Source of the DNA: Mannheimia pernigra
Lineage (GTDB): Bacteria > Pseudomonadota > Gammaproteobacteria > Enterobacterales > Pasteurellaceae
Reading direction: 5' to 3'
NCBI RefSeq assembly: GCF_013377995.1
Contig: NZ_CP055305.1
Location: 1,488,001-1,552,000 of the forward strand
Length of the DNA: 64,000 bases
Shown here: piece by piece, positions 59,129 to 64,000 of the stretch
How the letters are laid out: every line of letters starts with the position of its first letter
How positions within the stretch are numbered: position 1 is the first letter of the stretch
The notes under the pieces: generated by a model
Database searches by the model: none
The model's input: the letters and a program-made list of their open reading frames with translations, nothing else
Told to the model about the DNA's origin: nothing
Program-made: the position numbers and the translations under genes

Positions 59129-60088
59129 ATGAAATTTCGTAAAATATTATTAGTTGCCGCATTAAGTGCATTTTCTGTCGCTGCATTTAGTCAAGATAAA
59201 ATTCAAAATGTTGCTATTACTGCGATTGTGGAACATCCTGCATTAGATTCTATTCGTAAAGGAATCATTGAAGAACTTGAGCGTGAAGGTTTTGTTGATG
59301 GTAAAAATATCAAAATTGACTATCAATCAGCACAAGGTAGCACTGCAACAGCCGCTCAAATTGCACGTAAATTTGTAGGTGATAAAGCCGATATCATTAT
59401 TCCTATTACTACACCTTCAGCACAGCCTGTAGTGGCAGCAACTCGTTCTATTTCAATTGTGTTCTCTGGTGTAACTGATCCTGTTTCAGCAAAATTAGTG
59501 AAATCGTGGGAACCTTCAGGTACGAATGTAACAGGAATTTCAGATCACAAGCCTATTGCACCACAAGTGAAATTAATTAAAACTTTAGTGCCGGAATTAA
59601 AGTCGGTCGGCTATGTTTATAGTGCAGGAGAAGTTAATTCTACAATTGTATTGGAAGAGCTAAAAGAAGAGGCTAAAAAACAAGGATTTAATGTTATAGC
59701 TGTTGCAGTTCAACGTAGTGCAGATATTGGCACCGCCGCTCGCAGCTTGAACGGTAAAGTACAAGCAATTTATATTTCAGAAGACAATGGTGTCGTTTCT
59801 GCTTATGAGGCGTTACATAAAGCGGCTTTAGAGGCTAAAATTCCTGTGATTGCCTCAGACCGTGATACCGTTAAGCGTGGAGCACTTGCAGCGTATGCTG
59901 TAAACCAGTATGATATTGGTGTTGCAACGGGTAAAAGTGCAGCACGTATATTAAGAGGCGAGAAACCAGGTTCAATTCCAACACAAGAAGTGAATCAATT
60001 AGAGCTTTCTATTAATACAAATACAGCGAAAGAGCTAGGTATTAGCTTGCCGCACAATTTATTAAAAGAAGCAAAAGAAACCTTTTAA
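59129..60088 (+). CDS. TrpX-like ABC transporter substrate-binding protein
   Basis: A 319-residue periplasmic binding protein of the ABC_sub_bind family (TrpX/BmpA-like fold). The signal peptide runs from MKFRKILL to AAFSQ. The mature core shows the EHPALDSIRKGIIEELE start, the FSGVTDPVSAKLV segment near 116 and the SDRDTVKRGALAAYAVNQYDIG region near 250 (quoted in part). Family members import tryptophan or related aromatic compounds with TrpY and TrpZ. No permease or ATPase follows. The start has TAGGAG upstream. A TrpR-like operator precedes it. Confidence 0.78.
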   Translation: MKFRKILLVAALSAFSVAAFSQDKIQNVAITAIVEHPALDSIRKGIIEELEREGFVDGKNIKIDYQSAQGSTATAAQIARKFVGDKADIIIPITTPSAQPVVAATRSISIVFSGVTDPVSAKLVKSWEPSGTNVTGISDHKPIAPQVKLIKTLVPELKSVGYVYSAGEVNSTIVLEELKEEAKKQGFNVIAVAVQRSADIGTAARSLNGKVQAIYISEDNGVVSAYEALHKAALEAKIPVIASDRDTVKRGALAAYAVNQYDIGVATGKSAARILRGEKPGSIPTQEVNQLELSINTNTAKELGISLPHNLLKEAKETF

Positions 60089-60155
60089 TCATATTAAATA
60101 ATAACTTTTGTATGGTTATTATCAGTACAATTTAAAATAATATAAGGAGTATGTT

Positions 60156-60416
60156 ATGGGCTGGATTGCTGCAATTATTGTCGGTGCTATTATTGGTTGG
60201 TTAGCATCCATTGTAATGAAAAGTGAAGGTGGTCTTTGTAAAAATATCATTGTAGGTATTGTAGGTTCATCTTTAGGACGTTGGTTATTTGGTGACGTAT
60301 TAGGAATTGGTTCTGCGTATAACGCAGGCGATTTTAACGTAGTTGGCATCTTTTTCGGTGTGTTAGGTGCGGCATTGTTAATTTTTATTTTAAGAAAATT
60401 AAGCATTTTTAATTAA
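60156..60416 (+). CDS. GlsB/YeaQ/YmgE family stress-associated membrane protein
   Basis: An 86-residue protein with three membrane segments and the GWIAAIIVGAIIGWLAS and NIIVGIVGSSLG blocks of the transglycosylase-associated protein family. Members are induced in stress; biochemical function is unknown. AAGGAG precedes the ATG. A strong hairpin follows. Confidence 0.85.
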   Translation: MGWIAAIIVGAIIGWLASIVMKSEGGLCKNIIVGIVGSSLGRWLFGDVLGIGSAYNAGDFNVVGIFFGVLGAALLIFILRKLSIFN

Positions 60417-60427
60417 TATAAAAGTTA

Positions 60428-60468
60428 AAAGCGGGTAGTTATAAAAATAACTGCCCGTTTTGTTTTTT
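60428..60468 (+). terminator. Terminator after the GlsB-family gene
   Basis: AAGCGGGTAGTTAT and ATAACTGCCCGTTTT pair with one G-U across an AAAA loop, followed by GTTTTTTT. It starts 11 nt after the stop. The rest of the 197-nt gap to topA is A/T-rich with no further signal I can support. Confidence 0.85.
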
Positions 60469-60613
60469 TAAATTTACAAACTAAACTGATTGCGTTTAGT
60501 TTATCCATTTTCTCTCTTCTTTATATTGTAATTTCTGTTGAGGCTTGCTATCGTAAAATAGTATATTGAAAATCAATTAAAAGAAATAATTATTAAAAAT
60601 TAGGTAATAAACT

Positions 60614-63220
60614 ATGGGAAAATCACTCGTTATTGTGGAATCTCCAGCGAAAGCGAAAAAAATTAATCAATATCTTGGTAGCAACTACGTCGTAAAATCA
60701 AGCGTAGGGCATATCCGTGATTTACCGAAAAGCGGCAGTGATGAAAAATCAGAAAAAGCAAAACCGATTTCAATCAAAGGTTTAAGTGCAGAAGAAAAAG
60801 CAAAAGTAAAGGCAGAAAAAGAACGTACAGCCTTAGTAAAGCGTATGGGAATTGATCCATATAACGGCTGGAAAGCGAATTATCAAATTATGCCAGATAA
60901 AGAGAAGGTTGTTTCTGAATTAAAATCGCTGGCGAAAAAAGCCGATCATATCTATCTGGCAACCGATTTGGATAGAGAAGGAGAGGCGATTGCTTGGCAT
61001 TTACGTGAGATCATTGGTGGAGAGGATAGCCGTTTTAGCCGTGTGGTATTTAATGAGATAACGAAGGACGCGATTAAAAAAGCTTTTGAAGCTCCGCAAC
61101 CACTCAATATTGATCGCGTCAATTCTCAACAAACTCGCCGATTTTTAGATCGTGTCGTGGGTTTTATGGTTTCTCCGTTATTGTGGAAAAAAGTTGCTCG
61201 TGGCTTATCAGCAGGGCGTGTGCAATCTGTTGCAGTGAAACTTCTTGTTGAGCGTGAGCGTGAAATTAAGGCATTTCAAAGCGAAGAGTTTTGGACAATT
61301 TTAGCCAATACGCAAATTAATCGTAAAAAATTACCGCTTGAATTAACCTCTTATAAAGGTAAAAAGTTCTCAGCTGAGAATGAAAAAGAAGCAAATATTG
61401 CAGCCCACGCTTTAGAGCAAAGTGATTTTATTGTTTCTAACATTGAATCAAAAGAAACGAGCTCTCGAGCTTCTGCACCATTCATTACGTCATCGTTACA
61501 ACGTGCCGCAAGTACACGTTTAGGCTTTGGAGTAAAGAAAACTATGATGTTAGCGCAACGTTTGTATGAAGCTGGTTATATTACTTATATGCGTACTGAC
61601 TCTACAAACTTAAGCGGTGAAGCGTTGGCAATGGCTCGTCACTACATTCAAGAGAATTTTGGTGCAAATTACTTGCCTGAAAAAGCTAATGTGTATCGTA
61701 GCAAAGGCAATGCACAAGAAGCACACGAGGCAATTCGTCCGTCTGATGTGAATGTAAATATGGCAGATTTGAAAGGAATGGATAAGGATGCTGAGCGTTT
61801 ATATGATTTAATTTGGCGTCGTTTTTTAGCTTGTCAAATGTTACCTGCTCGTTATGATTCTACCTCACTAACCGTTCGTGCGGGTGATTACGAATTAAAA
61901 GCGAATGGGCGTGTTATGCGTTTTGATGGCTGGACAAAAATATTACCAGTGCAAGGTAAAAACCCTGAAGATCAAGAATTACCCGCAGTAGAAATAAATC
62001 AAAAATTAAAACTTGATGAGGTTGTACCAACTCAGCATTTCACTAAACCGCCAGCACGTTTTAATGAGGCTTCATTGGTAGCAGAGCTTGAAGAACGCAA
62101 AATTGGCCGCCCTTCAACTTACGCCTCAATTATCTCAACTATTCAAGAACGTGGCTATGTTCGTACCGAAAACAAGCGTTTTTATGTGGAGAAAATTGGT
62201 GAAGTGGTAACAGATCGTTTAAATCAATCCTTTAAAGATTTAATGAATTACGATTTTACTGCCAATATGGAAGAAGTGCTCGACCAGATTGCAGAAGGGA
62301 ACAAGAATTGGAAAGAGGAATTAAATACGTTCTTTAAACATTTTTCCGAAGAGCTAACACAGGCTGAATTAGATGAGCTAGAAGGTGGAATGAAACCAAA
62401 TAGTCTCGTTCCAACTGAAATTGATTGTCCGACCTGTGCTAGAAAAATGGCAATTCGTACTGCCTCTACAGGTGTTTTTTTAGGTTGTACAGGCTATGCC
62501 TTGCCACCGAAAGAGCGTTGTAAAACGACAATGAATTTAATTCCAGAGGCTGAGTTTCTAAATGTATTAGATGCTGATTCAGAAGCTAAAGCATTAATGG
62601 CTCGCAAGCGTTGCCCGAAATGTGATGCTGCGATGGATAGCTATGTAATTGATATTGAGCGTAAATTGCACGTTTGTGGTAATAATCCGAATTGCGATGG
62701 ACATATTGTTGAGCAAGGTTCATTTAAAATTAAGGGTTATGATGGGCCTGTTGTAGAATGTGATAAATGTGGTGCAGATATGCACCTAAAATTAGGTCGA
62801 TTTGGCAAATATATGGGCTGCACGAGTTGTGATAATACCCGTAAAGTATTGAAAAATGGTGAAGTTGCACCACCACGAGAGGATCCTGTTGCCTTCCCTG
62901 AATTAAAATGTGAAAAAGCAGATGCGTATTTTGTTTTAAGAGATGGGGCAAGTGGCGTATTTATGTCTGCCCACAACTTCCCGAAAGTACGCGAAAGCCG
63001 AGCACCAAAAGTGGCGGAGCTTGCGAAATATCGTGATAGATTGCCTGAAAAATTGCAATATCTTGCTGATGCGCCACAGACAGATCCTGAAGGCAATGAG
63101 GCGATTATTCGCTTTAGTCGTAAAGAGAAGCGTCAATATGTGACTTCAGAGAAAAATGGTAAAGTGACTAAATGGGCTGTTGATTACGTTGATGGTAAAT
63201 GGGTAGAGCGTGCTAAATAA
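60614..63220 (+). CDS. topA: DNA topoisomerase I
   Basis: An 868-residue type IA topoisomerase that removes negative supercoils. The Toprim domain has VESPAKAKKINQYL and DLDREGEAIAW. The catalytic Tyr325 is in YITYMRTDST. C-terminal zinc ribbons are visible, with CPTC near 606, CPKC near 679 and CDKC near 717. The length matches E. coli (865). It ends in KWVERAK and is followed by a terminator. Confidence 0.97.
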   Translation: MGKSLVIVESPAKAKKINQYLGSNYVVKSSVGHIRDLPKSGSDEKSEKAKPISIKGLSAEEKAKVKAEKERTALVKRMGIDPYNGWKANYQIMPDKEKVVSELKSLAKKADHIYLATDLDREGEAIAWHLREIIGGEDSRFSRVVFNEITKDAIKKAFEAPQPLNIDRVNSQQTRRFLDRVVGFMVSPLLWKKVARGLSAGRVQSVAVKLLVEREREIKAFQSEEFWTILANTQINRKKLPLELTSYKGKKFSAENEKEANIAAHALEQSDFIVSNIESKETSSRASAPFITSSLQRAASTRLGFGVKKTMMLAQRLYEAGYITYMRTDSTNLSGEALAMARHYIQENFGANYLPEKANVYRSKGNAQEAHEAIRPSDVNVNMADLKGMDKDAERLYDLIWRRFLACQMLPARYDSTSLTVRAGDYELKANGRVMRFDGWTKILPVQGKNPEDQELPAVEINQKLKLDEVVPTQHFTKPPARFNEASLVAELEERKIGRPSTYASIISTIQERGYVRTENKRFYVEKIGEVVTDRLNQSFKDLMNYDFTANMEEVLDQIAEGNKNWKEELNTFFKHFSEELTQAELDELEGGMKPNSLVPTEIDCPTCARKMAIRTASTGVFLGCTGYALPPKERCKTTMNLIPEAEFLNVLDADSEAKALMARKRCPKCDAAMDSYVIDIERKLHVCGNNPNCDGHIVEQGSFKIKGYDGPVVECDKCGADMHLKLGRFGKYMGCTSCDNTRKVLKNGEVAPPREDPVAFPELKCEKADAYFVLRDGASGVFMSAHNFPKVRESRAPKVAELAKYRDRLPEKLQYLADAPQTDPEGNEAIIRFSRKEKRQYVTSEKNGKVTKWAVDYVDGKWVERAK

Positions 63221-63303
63221 TCTGTGAAGAGATCTACAAGCGGTTAAGTTTCGTTACACTTTTGCAAATGGTAAACGCTGAGGTTTATTGGCTCTCTTAA
63301 TTC

Positions 63304-63343
63304 AAGGACTAAGTTCTGTATTGCACAGGCTTAGTCCTTTTTC
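63304..63343 (+). terminator. topA terminator
   Basis: AAGGACTAAG and CTTAGTCCTT form a 10-bp perfect stem with a 16-nt loop, followed by TTTCATTTG, about 85 nt after the topA stop and 10 nt before the next gene's stop on the other strand. Confidence 0.8.
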
Positions 63344-63352
63344 ATTTGAGTA

Positions 63353-64000
63353 TTATTTATTTAAAATAATCGCCTCCGAATGGCTAGGCGGTATTGCTTG
63401 AACAACTGCTTTAACCAGCGTTGCTAGAGGAATAGCAAAGAATACGCCCCAAAATCCCCATAGACCGCCAAAAATCAGCACTGAGATGATGATTATCAGC
63501 GGATGGAGATTAACGGCTTCAGAAAATAAATAGGGCACAAGTAAGTTTCCGTCCAACAATTGGCTAATAACAAAAGCAAGCATTAAATAATAAAAATCGG
63601 AGGAGAAGCCAAATTGGAATAAGGCGATGAGCATCACAGGAATACTGACCAACACAGCACCAATGTATGGAATTAATACTGAGATTCCCACTGCAACGGA
63701 AAGAAGCAGAGGATAACGTAAATTAAAAAAGAGGAAAATGATGTAGGTTACAACGCCCACAATAATAATTTCCAAAAATTTACCCCGAATATAGTTAGCA
63801 ATTTGTTGTTGCATTTCAAACCAAACGTGTGTCGCTAAGCGGCGGTTTTGTGGTAGCATTTTGCTAAATGAACGCATTAAGACTAGCTTGTCTTTCAATA
63901 AAAAAAACACCATTAAGGGGACTAAAAAAGTATAAATACCTAATCCAACCAAGCTGATAATTGAATTGATAGAAAGGGTTAAAAGCGATTCTCCCATACT
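63353..64000 (-). CDS. perM: AI-2E family transporter, PerM-like (partial)
   Basis: The frame is open to the window edge, so the N-terminus lies outside. The visible 215 residues contain five or more membrane segments and the family blocks LVPLMVFFLLKDK, NYIRGKFLEIIIVG, YIGAVLVSIPVML and the GGLWGFWGVFFAIPLATLVKA motif (quoted in part). These match the PerM/YdgG-type AI-2E transporter superfamily; the true substrate is not settled. It converges on topA. Confidence 0.85.
   Translation of the reverse strand, partial: SMGESLLTLSINSIISLVGLGIYTFLVPLMVFFLLKDKLVLMRSFSKMLPQNRRLATHVWFEMQQQIANYIRGKFLEIIIVGVVTYIIFLFFNLRYPLLLSVAVGISVLIPYIGAVLVSIPVMLIALFQFGFSSDFYYLMLAFVISQLLDGNLLVPYLFSEAVNLHPLIIIISVLIFGGLWGFWGVFFAIPLATLVKAVVQAIPPSHSEAIILNK

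Overview
The window is a chromosomal segment of a Pasteurellaceae gammaproteobacterium. It is AT-rich and carries many copies of the ACAAGCGGTC DNA-uptake sequence, the variant of the Actinobacillus pleuropneumoniae / Mannheimia / Glaesserella branch rather than the Haemophilus influenzae AAGTGCGGT type. The gene content agrees: NarQ, a short TyrR, sapABCD, a rec2/comEC gene with a CRP-S site, lapAB, ihfA/ihfB and rnpB. Genus-level assignment is inference.

Layout. 1-7.6 kb: end of pheT, ihfA, an NlpC/P60 lipoprotein, degS, cmk, rpsA, ihfB, lapA, lapB, pyrF and yciH, all on +. 7.6-9.7 kb: ushA and dgkA on -. 9.9-17.3 kb: sstT, rec2/comEC, rnpB, a DUF1007/NicO metal-export pair and a sodium:alanine symporter. 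17.3-20.4 kb: an accessory block with no recognised family (627-aa coiled-coil ORF, a small secreted protein, a small membrane protein). 20.4-26.8 kb: sucA, sucB, sucC, sucD on -. 26.9-31.1 kb: znuC, an M23 peptidase, dsbC and a TbpB/fHbp-like surface lipoprotein. 31.3-39.2 kb: recJ, a BamE-OmpA two-domain lipoprotein, ybhA-like phosphatase, narQ, a GNAT, rdgB, ybjQ, ycgN and gmhA. 39.4-45.3 kb: tyrR, sapABCD (no sapF) and a YceK-like lipoprotein. 45.4-50.6 kb: leuB, cls, a YafD-like hydrolase, msrB and gapA. 50.6-51.5 kb: a decayed P4-type integrase beside a tRNA-Ile2(CAU) gene. 51.5-54.2 kb: pgeF, ridA, yejK, bamE. 54.2-55.7 kb: an IS3-family element. 55.8-64 kb: gdhA, glnS, a TrpX-like binding protein, a GlsB-family membrane protein, topA, and part of a PerM-family gene.

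How the genes fit together. Most of the window is housekeeping: translation, nucleoid proteins, LPS and outer-membrane assembly (lapAB, gmhA, bamE), central metabolism (2-oxoglutarate to succinate, gapA, gdhA) and envelope maintenance (degS, dsbC, M23, NlpC). Several regulatory sites are readable: a CRP-S competence site before rec2, a CRP-like class II site before sucA, a CRP/FNR-like dyad before gapA, a TyrR box before tyrR, and a TrpR-operator-like palindrome before the TrpX-like gene.

The most notable observations are an IS3-family element sitting in the loop of the bamE terminator with a 3-bp target duplication; an orphan TrpX-like binding protein behind a TrpR-like operator; a tRNA-Ile2/integrase island scar; and the unclassified 17.3-20.4 kb block, whose large ORF has no credible start outside a terminator hairpin. 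I did not find a clear new defence or mobile system.
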